Shown: positions 1-9,886 of the stretch, one piece after another
How the letters are laid out: every line of letters begins with the position of its first letter
Numbering within the stretch: position 1 is the first letter of the stretch
Origin: Comamonas odontotermitis
GTDB taxonomy: Bacteria; Pseudomonadota; Gammaproteobacteria; Burkholderiales; Burkholderiaceae_C
Assembly: GCF_014207855.1 (NCBI RefSeq)
Contig: NZ_JACHKZ010000019.1
Span: forward strand, 18,711 to 82,710
Length of the DNA: 64,000 nucleotides
Direction: 5' to 3'
Notes under the pieces: generated by a model
Database searches by the model: none
What the model was told of the DNA's origin: nothing
Seen by the model: only the letters and a program-made list of their open reading frames with translations
Made by a program: the position numbers and the translations under genes

Positions 1-1697
1 ACCAACTGAGCGCGCTCCTCCTCGGTCAAGGACGATTCCACCGCCGCATCCGAATCATCTGAAGTTGGAGCGACCGATATCGGCGCTGGCACAGCATCCG
101 AAGGCACAGCAGCATCTTCTTTGGGGATCGGTGAAAGACTTCCGAAAGCAGCTTGCGGATTGAGTTTCTGGCGCAACTCGAAAACCTTCGCGACGACTAC
201 ATGTTCGCGCTCCCAGCGTTCGCGGCTCTCGCGCAGGGAAGCATCCAGAGCGCTGAGCCTCGAGGCAATGAATTGCGCGCGCTCTGCATGCCCGATACCA
301 ATCGATTCTTCACGAAGAAGGATGTCTCTTTCGGTACGAAGCAATGCTATCTCGCGCTCAATGGCTTCGATATGGACGGGCGTTGCATGCTGCGTCAACG
401 AGACACGCGCACAGGCTGTGTCCAGCAAGCTGACAGCCTTGTCAGGCAATTGGCGCGCAGGAATATAGCGGTGAGACAGTTGCACCGCAGCAGCAATGGC
501 CTCATCCAGAATCAAGATCTTGTGATGCGCTTCCATTTGCGCAGTGATGCCTCGAAGCATCGCAATGGCCTTCTCCTCCGAGGGCTCATGGATCTGCACC
601 ACCTGAAAGCGGCGCGTCAATGCGGGATCTTTTTCGATATATTTCTTGTACTCTGCCCAGGTGGTTGCACCAATCGTGCGCAAATTGCCGCGTGCCAATG
701 CAGGCTTGAGCAAGTTCGCCGCATCCCCTGTGCCCTGCGCACCACCTGCACCCACCAACGTATGCACTTCGTCAATGAACAGAATGATTTTGTTGGCACT
801 TGCCTGAACTTCGTCGATGACCTGGCGCAGCCGCTGCTCAAACTCACCCTTCATGCTGGCTCCCGCCTGGAGCAGACCCACATCTAGCGTATATACCGAG
901 ACATCTTTTAATGGCGGAGGGACATCCCCAGTTGCAACCCGGGCGGCAAAGCCCTCCACCACCGCCGTCTTGCCGACTCCGGCCTCTCCGGTCAGCAATG
1001 GATTGTTCTGTCGGCGGCGAAGCAAAATGTCCACAATTTGACGGATTTCATCATCACGCCCAGTGACAGGATCCAGCTTGCCTTCTTTAGCCTTGGCGGT
1101 CAGATCAACCGCATATTTTTTCAACGCGCTGCTTTTGGAATGGCCCGGGCCCATGGCCTGGCTCGCCTCACCAGGCTGAACACCCAACTCGCCGGAGCCA
1201 TCCGTGGCTCGCAGCACATCTTCGGGAGAGCCTTTGGTCCACTGAGTCAGACCATCTGCCACCTGATCAGGCTGGAGTTTGCGAAACTCCGCAGACATGC
1301 GATGCAGGACAGCACGCAAGTTGGTCGTTTTCAGGATACCTACCAGCAGGTATCCGCTTCGGATCACCTCATCGCCATAGAGCAAAGTGGAATAGATCCA
1401 GGAGCGCTCGATGGCCAGATCAATATGCTCGGAAAAATCCACAATGGCCGTCGCTCCCCGGGGAAGCCGGTCCAGTTCGGCAACGATGTCCTTTTCCAGT
1501 GCTGCCTGGTTTATGCCGAAGTGCTTCAACACTCTACGGAAATCTGAATCCTGATCCTGGAGGATTTGTTGAATCCAATGCACGAGCTCGACGTATGGGT
1601 TGCCTCTGATTTTGCATGCAACAGTTGCAGCTTCAGCCGCACGAAATAGTTGCTCATTCAACTTGCCAAACAAGTGGCTGCGGCTGATCTCCGACAT
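1..1697 (-). CDS. tssH: Type VI secretion ATPase TssH (ClpV), C-terminus outside window
   Basis: Reading leftward from ATG 1697 gives about 565 codons with no stop, running off the left edge; TssH is usually about 880-900 residues, so roughly the last third is missing. The start [14 protein letters not shown] and the NPYVELVHW motif match the TssH N-terminal domain, which binds the contracted sheath. Walker A GEAGVGKT lies near residue 236 and Walker [11 protein letters not shown] follows, defining the first AAA+ domain; a coiled middle region comes next. The ATPase disassembles contracted TssB/TssC sheaths in the cytoplasm so they can be reused. A purine-rich GGGGGA lies just upstream of the ATG, supporting this start. 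It is divergent from tssA at the edge of a T6SS cluster. Confidence 0.95.
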   Translation of the reverse strand, partial: MSEISRSHLFGKLNEQLFRAAEAATVACKIRGNPYVELVHWIQQILQDQDSDFRRVLKHFGINQAALEKDIVAELDRLPRGATAIVDFSEHIDLAIERSWIYSTLLYGDEVIRSGYLLVGILKTTNLRAVLHRMSAEFRKLQPDQVADGLTQWTKGSPEDVLRATDGSGELGVQPGEASQAMGPGHSKSSALKKYAVDLTAKAKEGKLDPVTGRDDEIRQIVDILLRRRQNNPLLTGEAGVGKTAVVEGFAARVATGDVPPPLKDVSVYTLDVGLLQAGASMKGEFEQRLRQVIDEVQASANKIILFIDEVHTLVGAGGAQGTGDAANLLKPALARGNLRTIGATTWAEYKKYIEKDPALTRRFQVVQIHEPSEEKAIAMLRGITAQMEAHHKILILDEAIAAAVQLSHRYIPARQLPDKAVSLLDTACARVSLTQHATPVHIEAIEREIALLRTERDILLREESIGIGHAERAQFIASRLSALDASLRESRERWEREHVVVAKVFELRQKLNPQAAFGSLSPIPKEDAAVPSDAVPAPISVAPTSDDSDAAVESSLTEEERAQL

Positions 1698-1935
1698 TCC
1701 GTCCCCCAAAAAAATGTCTATCAACAAACAGGACGCCGTATGACCTGCCCAAGAGAGCAGGAATGCAGCGCTTCCGGACCGGGTTGCAGGCACTCAACTC
1801 TGCAAACGCATGCAACGCCATTACTTTTATTCAAAATAAACAGCCGCTATTGAGTAGCCCAAATAACATGCATCTACACTATCATATTCGAATCTAGGCA
1901 TTGGGCGCATGTGGCGCGTGGCGGGAGCAAGAAAA
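1698..1935. promoter_or_regulatory. Divergent spacer between tssH and tssA
   Basis: This 238-bp spacer should carry the promoters for both T6SS arms. Its right half (about 1815-1900) is AT-rich and contains several TATCAT/TATTGA-like hexamers, but no clear sigma-54 (GG-N10-GC) or FNR-type box was seen. No ORF in it looks real. Confidence 0.4.
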
Positions 1936-2961
1936 GTGGAAGATTTCAATGTAGACGTGAATTGGGCGGTGCCTATTTCAGACACAGAGCCTTCAGGAAA
2001 GAACACTGAATTCGAAACAAAGTACGCAGAACTGGAAACTGCAGCGCTCTTCAGCCCTGAGCAGCAATACGGCGACACCGTCATCGCCAGCAAGGAGCCT
2101 GATTGGCAACAGATGCTCAGGCTGGCCGCCGATCTCTCATCTGAGACAAAAGACCTGAGAGTCATGCTTCTCCTCACCCGCGCATTGACGCGTATGCACG
2201 GCCTGCAGGGATTGCACTATGGGCTCAAGAGCGTAAATACGGTGTGTCAGCTTTTTTGGTCGTCGGTACATCCCCAATTGGAGATTGACGGAGCGCAAGA
2301 TCCGCAGATGCGCTATAGCGTATTTAGCGATTTTGGCGACATAGGAGCACTTGTGGCCGACATGCGCCAAAGCATCCTGCTCCCAAGCCATATAGGCGCT
2401 TTCAGTATCAAAGATCTGGAGCGATTGGCGGACAACGGCTCCATCGATATCAACGGCATATCCGTCACCCCAACCCAAATCTCACAGATCGTGCAGGAGC
2501 AGGCACAGTCTCCAGATACCGAATTGCTGGCTCTTCCTGAACAGATCATTGCAGAAATTGCAGCTATACAACTCAGATGCCAACAGGAGTTGGGAAGTGA
2601 ATTCGAGCCAGATCTTCTGCCCCTGTCCCGTCCGCTCCAGAAAATTCTGAAGCTGATTCGAGCAGACGGCCCGGGCACGGATCCAGCCCAGACAAGCGAA
2701 GGAGGTGCTTCCGGGGCTGTAGAGGCGATGCCAATGCCTGCGGCGGCTGGAGATATCCGGTCCCGCAAGGATGCTGTCAGGCAGCTGGAGCTGGTTTGCC
2801 AATACCTTGAAAAAAATGAGCCGACCAACCCAGCCCCATTGCTGATCCAGCGGGCAATCAAAGTCATGGAGATGAGTTTCATGGATATCGTGAAGAACAT
2901 GGCGCCCGACGGACTCAACCAGGCCATGTTCATTACCGGCGCTGAAGCGTCAGACGATTGA
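1936..2961 (+). CDS. tssA: Type VI secretion protein TssA (ImpA N-terminal domain)
   Basis: Carries the ImpA_N pattern: residues after the start include WAVPIS, then a helical domain with the GLHYGLKSVNTVCQLFWSSVHPQ region, typical of TssA. In the T6SS the family caps the growing tail and coordinates assembly on the baseplate. I prefer GTG 1936 over the in-frame ATG 1909 because GGGAG lies 8 nt before the GTG and the ATG has no clear Shine-Dalgarno; the GTG product is 341 residues. The C-terminal part (about residues 270-340) resembles the C-terminal helical region of short TssA proteins. It is the first gene of the rightward T6SS arm, followed 56 bp later by the FHA gene. Confidence 0.9.
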   Translation: MEDFNVDVNWAVPISDTEPSGKNTEFETKYAELETAALFSPEQQYGDTVIASKEPDWQQMLRLAADLSSETKDLRVMLLLTRALTRMHGLQGLHYGLKSVNTVCQLFWSSVHPQLEIDGAQDPQMRYSVFSDFGDIGALVADMRQSILLPSHIGAFSIKDLERLADNGSIDINGISVTPTQISQIVQEQAQSPDTELLALPEQIIAEIAAIQLRCQQELGSEFEPDLLPLSRPLQKILKLIRADGPGTDPAQTSEGGASGAVEAMPMPAAAGDIRSRKDAVRQLELVCQYLEKNEPTNPAPLLIQRAIKVMEMSFMDIVKNMAPDGLNQAMFITGAEASDD

Positions 2962-3017
2962 ATGCTGTTCTTCAGATACTCCCTCCCAGAGACAGCAGGT
3001 TGACATAGGGAATCGCC

Positions 3018-5132
3018 ATGTTTTTGCAGTTAAGAGCCAATGTTGTCTATGCCAACGGTACCGAAAATATTGTTCAGCACGTCTTTGATTCTCAAGGCGG
3101 GACCATTGGACGTGACACACACTGCCAGATGGTTCTTCAGGATCCGTTTCGCAGAATTTCCCGCATTCAGGCGCAGATTGTTTTTGATTCCGGCCTGTTT
3201 TCGCTCATCAACGCGAGCACGTCCAATCCGATTTACGTGGACGGGCAGGAACTGAGTCCTGGTGAGACCTGTGCAATTCACAGCGGCTCTAGTTGGCAGA
3301 CGGGCAACTACACCATCACCGTGGAACACGTAGGAGAGGCGCAGCCAGTCGACCAGCGCCCCTTACAGAGCCAACCTGCAAAGCAACCTGATGTGGCGCC
3401 CGCCGCAAGTCTTCTGCCATCGCATGTGCCTCGCGGTCCGTTTGATGATTTGCTTGGTGAACCGGTCCAAGCCCCATCGGAGCAAGCCTCTCGTGACGAG
3501 GGGTTGGTTCATAGCACCGCAGCGCTGTCACCGTTTTCCGCGCCCCTGGCAGCAACCGCGATTCAGGAGCCGGCACCCATGCAGCCATCCGTGGCGCTTC
3601 ACCAGCTCGGCGCTGATCCGTTTGCAGATTTACTGGCTACTCCACTGAGCAACCAGGTCGCGTCGGCGCCTGTGCGTTTGCATACGGGCGATGCAACCAA
3701 CCCGCTCCAGGGCCGATCACTGATTCCAGACGATTTCAATCCGCTTGCATTGCAAGGTATATCGCCTCGCAACACTGCAGACCCTCTTGCGTACGTCCAA
3801 GACGAACAGAGCATCCAGGAAATGTTCCCTGGCCGCTCTGTCGATGCGATTTTTCACCCTGGCGAAGGCAACATTGGAGAGTTGATTCAAGACCCGCTGA
3901 ATGCCAGCCAAAATCAAGCGCTGGTAGATGCAAATATTCATCTTGATCCGCTTGAGCTCTTTGCAAAACAGGGGTCGCAGGATCGACTCGACCCTTCAGT
4001 TCTGTTTCAGGAACGCACAACGCAGCCTCGTTCCGTCTCAGACCATCGGGTAGAGGTCGGGTCGTTTTTTAGAGCGCCACGTGCATTTGATCCATCTCAA
4101 GAAAAGTCCAGCGCTGAACCAGCTCGTGGTGATGTGCTCGCACCACTCCCTGAACAAAGCCAGCCATATTCACCAACACCTGCAAGCAACGCTGAGGTTC
4201 ATAGGGAAGATTCACTGGAATCACTTTTCAATATTGATTCCGCCCCTATCGAGTCTATCGATTTGGGCTTGCACACTATCGCCTCCACAGAGGCTCCCAG
4301 TGATAGAGCCAGTGATAAACCACGGCACGTTGACCAAAAAGAGATGGAGCACTCCGCAACAAGCGTCCGGTCAGATGCAGAGGCGACTCCCCTTGCGGCA
4401 TTGCCACAACCTGTGCCACAGGCCGCTGTTGTCGAAATTGCACCCGCGGATGCAGCCTCTGATCGCGCACCTTTGCCAGCGAAAGCCGGATCAAGTGGCA
4501 ATGACACACCCTCCAAAGACTCCGAACATTCTGCAGCAGATCTGCTGAACAGTTTCAAGGCCGGAGCGGGCCTGTCAGACTGCAAGTATCCAGAAAATTT
4601 AACCCCCGAGTTCATGCACATGGTCGGGCAAATGCTGGGGGCGTCCGTGCAAGGCTGCATGGATCTTCTCAGCTCCAGGGCTGCAGCAAAGCAGGAGGTC
4701 CGAGTTTCTGTGACGCTCATCAATGCAGAAGCCAACAATCCACTGAAATTTCTTCCTGCAGGGCCTTCGGCTCTTGCGCAGATTTTTGGACCGCGCATGC
4801 CCGGCTTCCAAGCTGGCCCCGCCGCCATAGACAGCGCATTTCAGGACCTGCGCGCCCACGAGATGGCAATGATGGCAGGCATTCAAGCGGCTGTTCGAGG
4901 TTTGTTTGATCGATTCGATCCTGTGCACCTGGAGGAGCAGCTCCAAGCCCTGGGTAAATCCAAGGCACTCTTCAGTAGCCAAAAAAATGCCCGGTTGTGG
5001 GAGCTGTATTGCAGCCGCTACGAATGGTTGAAGGACGAGATGAAGAACCAGAGTCCGGCCGCATGGGGTACAGAATTTCTGAGCGCCTATCAAGCAGAAG
5101 TATCACAAAACAGAGAAGGCAATATAGCGTGA
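3018..5132 (+). CDS. tagH: T6SS-associated FHA-domain protein (TagH/Fha type)
   Basis: 704 residues in three parts. Residues 1-100 form an FHA domain: TIGRDTHCQMVLQDP, then RRISRIQAQI, then NPIYVDGQ, the usual phosphothreonine-reading scaffold. Residues about 105-530 are a long low-complexity linker rich in Pro, Ala, Ser and Gln with repeated DPLxxL-like motifs. Residues about 535-700 match the conserved C-terminal domain of T6SS FHA proteins (LLNSFKAGAGL, EFMHMVGQML, GPRMPGF, LWELYCSRYEWL). Such proteins are phosphorylated by PpkA and dephosphorylated by PppA to gate T6SS firing. ATG 3018 follows a modest GGGAATCGCC. Its stop overlaps the start of the phosphatase gene. No PpkA kinase is in view; it may lie left of the window. 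Confidence 0.88.
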   Translation: MFLQLRANVVYANGTENIVQHVFDSQGGTIGRDTHCQMVLQDPFRRISRIQAQIVFDSGLFSLINASTSNPIYVDGQELSPGETCAIHSGSSWQTGNYTITVEHVGEAQPVDQRPLQSQPAKQPDVAPAASLLPSHVPRGPFDDLLGEPVQAPSEQASRDEGLVHSTAALSPFSAPLAATAIQEPAPMQPSVALHQLGADPFADLLATPLSNQVASAPVRLHTGDATNPLQGRSLIPDDFNPLALQGISPRNTADPLAYVQDEQSIQEMFPGRSVDAIFHPGEGNIGELIQDPLNASQNQALVDANIHLDPLELFAKQGSQDRLDPSVLFQERTTQPRSVSDHRVEVGSFFRAPRAFDPSQEKSSAEPARGDVLAPLPEQSQPYSPTPASNAEVHREDSLESLFNIDSAPIESIDLGLHTIASTEAPSDRASDKPRHVDQKEMEHSATSVRSDAEATPLAALPQPVPQAAVVEIAPADAASDRAPLPAKAGSSGNDTPSKDSEHSAADLLNSFKAGAGLSDCKYPENLTPEFMHMVGQMLGASVQGCMDLLSSRAAAKQEVRVSVTLINAEANNPLKFLPAGPSALAQIFGPRMPGFQAGPAAIDSAFQDLRAHEMAMMAGIQAAVRGLFDRFDPVHLEEQLQALGKSKALFSSQKNARLWELYCSRYEWLKDEMKNQSPAAWGTEFLSAYQAEVSQNREGNIA

Positions 5133-5962
5133 CGCCGCAAGAAAATACCTATTCAGGATCGTCGTTGGGATTGGTACATCACTCACAGACTCACAAGGGA
5201 GACCGTACCTACAACGAAGACGCATATTGCCATGCAAGGGATAAACATATCGTGTCATTCGCTGTGGCAGATGGCATGGGTGGCGCCGCTGGTGGGCTGC
5301 AGGCCTCCCACCTGGCCATGCAGGCGGTAAGAACGTCCGCCCTGACACTTGAGCCCCAGACGTTTCACGACCAGATGTTGGCGATCTCTGAATTGATTCA
5401 GGCCGAGCAGCAATCGCACCCAGAGCACAGCAGCATGAGTACGACCGTGGCAGAACTGCGGATCGACACATATTCCCAGAAGGCAATATGGGCCCATTGG
5501 GGCGACTCGCGGATCTATTGGTTTCGAGCCAAGGAGCTGGTGGCCATGACCATTGACCATAGCGTAGTACAAAGCCTTGTCAGCGCAGGATTGCTATCTG
5601 CCGAGGATGCAAGAACCTACCCCAAGAAGAACATATTGCTGGGCGCGGTCGGAGTGAACAGTGAGGTCGGGCCTGAAGTTTTGAGTCATCCTGTGGATGT
5701 TTCCTCGGAAGACGCCTTTTTGCTTTGCACGGACGGCATCTGGAACAATTTGAGTCCAGAGCAGATTCAGGAATCACTCAAGCAGTCATCGTCGGTGCAG
5801 GATTGGATTTCTGATCTCATGACAGCTGTTGAGCAGGCGGGTCGCGGGAAAAATGACAATTTCACAGCCACAGGCGTCTGGATTACCAGCGACAGCGAGC
5901 GAACCTTGCTGCTGAAAAGAGAAGGTCATGAGAGCGCCATCTCGGACGCCCTTGGATCATAA
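5129..5962 (+). CDS. pppA: PP2C-type Ser/Thr phosphatase of the T6SS (PppA type)
   Basis: 277 residues with all main PP2C metal-binding motifs: GDRTYNEDAY near the N-terminus, VADGMGGAAGG, STTVAEL, WAHWGDSRIYWFR, LLCTDGIWNNL and GKNDNFTATGV. In T6SS clusters this phosphatase reverses threonine phosphorylation of the FHA scaffold. The frame is open to an upstream ATG at 4997, but that would overlap tagH by 136 bp. The likely start is GTG 5129, which shares bases with the tagH stop (GTGA) and is preceded by GAAGG about 10 nt upstream, the usual sign of translational coupling. It is the last gene of the T6SS arm in the window. Confidence 0.9.
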   Translation: MTPQENTYSGSSLGLVHHSQTHKGDRTYNEDAYCHARDKHIVSFAVADGMGGAAGGLQASHLAMQAVRTSALTLEPQTFHDQMLAISELIQAEQQSHPEHSSMSTTVAELRIDTYSQKAIWAHWGDSRIYWFRAKELVAMTIDHSVVQSLVSAGLLSAEDARTYPKKNILLGAVGVNSEVGPEVLSHPVDVSSEDAFLLCTDGIWNNLSPEQIQESLKQSSSVQDWISDLMTAVEQAGRGKNDNFTATGVWITSDSERTLLLKREGHESAISDALGS

Positions 5963-6097
5963 GGAAAACATCGAGCCATGAGGCGCTGAGACCCTCAGGC
6001 CCTGAGGCCAAAGCACGCGCTCCTCACCTGCTTGCCGAAGGAAATAAAGACAGTCCCAGCTTTGCCGTTGACGCTACCCTCCGTCAAAAATAGCGAA

Positions 6098-6144
6098 ATG
6101 CGGGACGCTGACCATCCAATATCTGTGTGGTCAGCGCCCCGCAT
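6098..6144 (-). terminator. Long stem-loop between pppA and the decarboxylase gene
   Basis: An inverted repeat pairs 6098-6114 with 6128-6144 (GCGGG-CGCTGACCA against TGGTCAGCG-CCCGC), one internal mismatch, 13-nt loop. It lies just past the decarboxylase stop. On the minus strand it is followed by TTTCGCTATTTTTG, so it could terminate the potE-decarboxylase transcript; there is no T-run on the plus side. Confidence 0.6.
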
Positions 6145-6189
6145 CAGGCTTGGGCTCTCCTACCGGTTTTCCCGGTTGTTCCATACCCC

Positions 6190-8481
6190 TCAGGAGGCCA
6201 CCAGCACCTCCACCATGTAGCGCCGGTTGCCTGCGGCATCCAGCTCCACTTCGCGCCCGTGGATATCGGATTCAAATCCAGGCAGTTCGGCGTCCTGCTT
6301 TTCGGCAATCTGCAAATAGGTGAAGATGGCTTCTGCCTTGTCGTCATACCGTTCGCCAGGCATGATCAGTGGAATACCTGGTGGATACGGCACCAGCATG
6401 GTTGCGGCAATGCGCCCCTTGAGCATTTTGGCCTCCACCTTCTCGACCTGGCCTTGCACCATCAGGTTGTAGGCATCCGCAGGAATCATGGCCATATCGG
6501 GTTTTTCTACATACATTTCGCGCATCACCTGAGGAACGTCGTGGTTCACGTTGAACTGGTGCAGACGATCGCACAAATCGCGCAGACCCATGTCGGTATA
6601 TACCTGCGGGTGGTGTTCCACGAGATCGGGAAGCACCAAGGCCAACGCCGTATTGGCTTCGTAATGCTGCTTGAAGCTCATCAACTCCGCAACCAAGGTA
6701 CCCCACTTTCCCTTGGTGATCCCCATCGAGAACAGAACCAATAGCGAGTAAAGGTTGGTTTTTTCCACCACGATGCCGCGAGTCCACAGAAACTTGCTGA
6801 CTACGCTGGCAGGAATGCCTTGCTGGCCCATTTGACCGTCCATGCTCAGCCCAGGCATCGTGAGCGTGACCTTGATCGGGTCGATCATCACAAAGTCATC
6901 GCTGAGCTTGTCAAAACCATGCCATTTTGCCTGGGGATGCAGTTGCCATTCCTTGGGCTGGGCAGGTGGAACATGGGCTGACGATTTCAGCAGTCCGTCC
7001 GCCACCGACTCGGGCTGCCAGACTTCAAACCACCAATCGTTCCTGTCCAGATCGGATTTGATCTGCAGCATGGCCCGTCGGAAAGCCAGGGATTCATCAT
7101 GCATCTCCTGCACCAGTGACTCCCCTGCTGCCCCCTCCATCATCTTGGAGGCAACATCACATGCAGCGATCACCGGGTAGAGCGGACTGGTAGAGGTATG
7201 CATCATGAATGCTTCATTGAAGCGCCCCATATCCAGCTTGCGCTTACGGCTATCGCGCACATGCACCATGGATGCCTGCGAAAACGCTGCCAGCAGCTTA
7301 TGGGTGGAGTGCGTGGTGAAGACAATGGCATCCTGCTCGCGCGGCTTGCCCTTTGCCATGCCGTAATAGTGCTCATAGAACGGATGAAAGGCGGCATAGG
7401 CGTACCAGGCTTCATCAAAGTGCAGAAAATCGACCGCACTGCCAATGCTCCTGGCAATTTTTTCGGCGTTGTAGCACAGGCCGTCATACGTGGAGTTGGT
7501 CACTACCGCGATGCGCAGCTTGGCGCCATTTTTGATGGCTTGCGCTGCCAGCGGAACTTTTGCAATGCTGGCCTGCATTGCCTCGGGCGAGAACTGATCT
7601 TCGCTGATCGGCCCGATGATGCCATGTGCATTTCTGCTAGGCGAAAAGTACACAGGAATGGCTCCCGTCATGATCAACGAGTGCAACAGCGACTTGTGGC
7701 AATTGCGATCCACAAACACCACATCGCCCCTTGCCACGGTGCCATGCCAGACAATTTTGTTGGCGGTAGAGGTGCCATTGGTCACAAAGAACGTGTGATC
7801 TGCCCCAAAATTTTTGGCGGCATCGGCTTCAGCCTGTCTGATCGGTCCGCTGTGATCCAGCAGTGAACCCAGCTCCGGCACGGAGATGGAGAGATCGCTG
7901 CGCAAGGTGTTCTCGCCATAGTATTGGTGGAAGGCTCGCCCCACTGCCGATTTGGTGAAGGCCACTCCTCCTGCGTGCCCCGGGGTGTACCAGGAATAGT
8001 TGGATTTCGCGGTGTGCTTGATCAGGGCCTTGAAGAATGGCGGCAGCAGATGCTCCATGTACTCTTCAGCGGCGCGCATCACCTGGCGTGCAATGAAACT
8101 CTTGGTGTCCTCAAACAAGTAGAAATAGCCGCGTGCATATTTCACGAGATTGGTGGGGATCTTCTCCACCGATCCACGCTCGCCATAGAAAAACACTGGC
8201 AGATGAGGATGCCGCGCCAGATTGTCTTCCAGCAGATCCTGAATCTTGCGGAACTGCACGACCACATCTTCCTGCGCATCGATGGAGATCAGCACCGCCG
8301 ATGCAGCCAGATAGGTACGCGCCGCAACACGCGCATCGTCAAGCGTCAGGTTGGCCATTACGCGCTGGTTCGAGTTTTCCAGCTCTTCGGCCAGTGCGCG
8401 GATGATGCTGCCCCGCAAACGGGGTGAGTTGAACTCGCTGTCGATGATGACGGTCGGATAGTCCAGTGCTTTGAAGAACAT
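6190..8481 (-). CDS. Inducible-type Orn/Lys/Arg decarboxylase (PLP-dependent, fold type I)
   Basis: 763 residues, the size of biodegradative CadA/AdiA/SpeF-type enzymes. Residues 1-130 form the receiver-like wing domain. The PLP domain contains FFVTNGTSTANKIV, HFDEAWYAY and THSTHKLLAAFSQAS, in which Lys395 should form the Schiff base. The C-terminal domain has GRIAATMLVPYPPGIP. The active-site stretch resembles CadA/LdcC while other parts resemble AdiA, so substrate cannot be read from sequence. The adjacent antiporter is clearly PotE-like, which favours ornithine to putrescine. It is downstream of potE with a 70-bp gap and probably cotranscribed. The pair would consume a cytoplasmic proton and export a polyamine, as in acid or anaerobic stress. 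Confidence 0.9.
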   Translation of the reverse strand: MFFKALDYPTVIIDSEFNSPRLRGSIIRALAEELENSNQRVMANLTLDDARVAARTYLAASAVLISIDAQEDVVVQFRKIQDLLEDNLARHPHLPVFFYGERGSVEKIPTNLVKYARGYFYLFEDTKSFIARQVMRAAEEYMEHLLPPFFKALIKHTAKSNYSWYTPGHAGGVAFTKSAVGRAFHQYYGENTLRSDLSISVPELGSLLDHSGPIRQAEADAAKNFGADHTFFVTNGTSTANKIVWHGTVARGDVVFVDRNCHKSLLHSLIMTGAIPVYFSPSRNAHGIIGPISEDQFSPEAMQASIAKVPLAAQAIKNGAKLRIAVVTNSTYDGLCYNAEKIARSIGSAVDFLHFDEAWYAYAAFHPFYEHYYGMAKGKPREQDAIVFTTHSTHKLLAAFSQASMVHVRDSRKRKLDMGRFNEAFMMHTSTSPLYPVIAACDVASKMMEGAAGESLVQEMHDESLAFRRAMLQIKSDLDRNDWWFEVWQPESVADGLLKSSAHVPPAQPKEWQLHPQAKWHGFDKLSDDFVMIDPIKVTLTMPGLSMDGQMGQQGIPASVVSKFLWTRGIVVEKTNLYSLLVLFSMGITKGKWGTLVAELMSFKQHYEANTALALVLPDLVEHHPQVYTDMGLRDLCDRLHQFNVNHDVPQVMREMYVEKPDMAMIPADAYNLMVQGQVEKVEAKMLKGRIAATMLVPYPPGIPLIMPGERYDDKAEAIFTYLQIAEKQDAELPGFESDIHGREVELDAAGNRRYMVEVLVAS

Positions 8482-8551
8482 TGTTCAGACTCCTTTGTGT
8501 TGATGGAGAAAAAGGTTGGAGGGAAAGCCAGGCTCGTGCGTTCAGCCGTGC

Positions 8552-9886
8552 TCAAGCGGCATTGCCGGCATCGGCGCGCGCCTTGTCCAGTCGCAACATG
8601 CGGGTGCTGACAAAACCATAGAGCGTGAACCCGACGATGGTTGCCAACCCGCCCAGCATCAGGGCCTCAGTGCCTGAGCTGTATAGCGCCAGATAGCTGT
8701 AGGCAGCTGCTATCCAGGAGATGATGTTGACGAACAAGGCTTTCTTGGGCGGCACGCCAGCAACTTTCTGGATGGTCATCAACGCCGCCATCGACATGAT
8801 GTAGGGCACGATGTTCGTGACGACGGCCAGATTCACCAACTTGTCGAACTGCTTGGTCAAATCCGGGCTCATCGTGAGCAGGGCCAGACCCGTTTGTGCC
8901 GCAAGCAAGATCAGCATGGCAACAATGGGCGTACCGGCCTTGTTCACCTTTGCAAAAACCGGCAGGAAATAACCCGTGTCAGCAGAACTCTTGAAGACCT
9001 GCGCAATGGTGAACTGCCAGCCCAACAGCGAGCCAATGCATGCAAGCACCATCAGCCCCATGACAATCTGGCCGACAACGGGTGTGAACATATGGGCGAA
9101 CACCAGTCCAAAAGGCGCTGTGGACGCTGCCAACTCAGGGTTGGAAACAATGCCGGCCATGACATTGGTTGATGCGATATAGATCACCGCAGCGCCAATG
9201 GTGCCCCCCAGAACGGCAATGGGAATGTTCTTTTCGGGATTTTCGACGGCATCGGCATTGGCACAAGCAGATTCCATGCCCAGAAATGCCCAGAGGGTGA
9301 TTGCAACCGACGAGCTTGCCGCCTGAGCCAACGACAGATTGTGCGGATTCCATGCCTGCGCATAGGTAGCGGCGCTGAACCAGAACCAACCGATAGTGGA
9401 AACCCCCGCTACAGGAAGAATGACACCCCAGACAGTGACACCGCCAATTTTGCCCGTCACGCCCGCCCCTCCAAAATTGGCGAAGGTGGTAATCCAAAGC
9501 AGTGCGATAGTGGCCAAACTAACGCCAACGGGGCTTAGCTGCACAGAAAATAGCTCGGTCAGATAACCTACGGCAGTAATTCCGATGGCGACGTTTGCAA
9601 TCAGCAAAGAGAAGCCATAGGTGTAATTCACCATATAGTTTCCTGAACGTCCAAAAGCGTATTCGGCGTACCCACCCATGCCACCGGACTTGCGACTGAG
9701 CATGCCGCACTGCGCAAATGCATATGCCAGCGCGAGAGAGCCCGTCGCGGTAATCAACCACGACAGAATGGAAATGGCGCCTACTTGCGCCAATTTGGTG
9801 GGTAGCAGCACAATGCCAGAACCCAGCATATTGACTGCTGTGAGCATGGTTAGCTGCGTAACCGTCATTTTTTTTGCCTGTGACAT
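8552..9886 (-). CDS. potE: Putrescine-ornithine antiporter PotE
   Basis: 444 residues of the APC superfamily with about 12 membrane segments. It tracks E. coli PotE almost collinearly: NMLGSGIVLLPTKLAQVG, SRKSGGMGGYAEYAFG, NYTYGFSLLIANVAIG, LWAFLGMESACAN-AD-VENPEKN, IPIAVLGGT, STAPFGLVFAHMFTP and LGWQFTIAQVFKSS. This closeness supports the specific name rather than a generic amino-acid permease. It sits in the inner membrane and exchanges external ornithine for internal putrescine. ATG 9886 is preceded on the minus strand by AGGGACAAAG. It is the first gene of the operon with the decarboxylase, behind a roughly 250-bp AT-rich leader. Confidence 0.93.
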   Translation of the reverse strand: MSQAKKMTVTQLTMLTAVNMLGSGIVLLPTKLAQVGAISILSWLITATGSLALAYAFAQCGMLSRKSGGMGGYAEYAFGRSGNYMVNYTYGFSLLIANVAIGITAVGYLTELFSVQLSPVGVSLATIALLWITTFANFGGAGVTGKIGGVTVWGVILPVAGVSTIGWFWFSAATYAQAWNPHNLSLAQAASSSVAITLWAFLGMESACANADAVENPEKNIPIAVLGGTIGAAVIYIASTNVMAGIVSNPELAASTAPFGLVFAHMFTPVVGQIVMGLMVLACIGSLLGWQFTIAQVFKSSADTGYFLPVFAKVNKAGTPIVAMLILLAAQTGLALLTMSPDLTKQFDKLVNLAVVTNIVPYIMSMAALMTIQKVAGVPPKKALFVNIISWIAAAYSYLALYSSGTEALMLGGLATIVGFTLYGFVSTRMLRLDKARADAGNAA

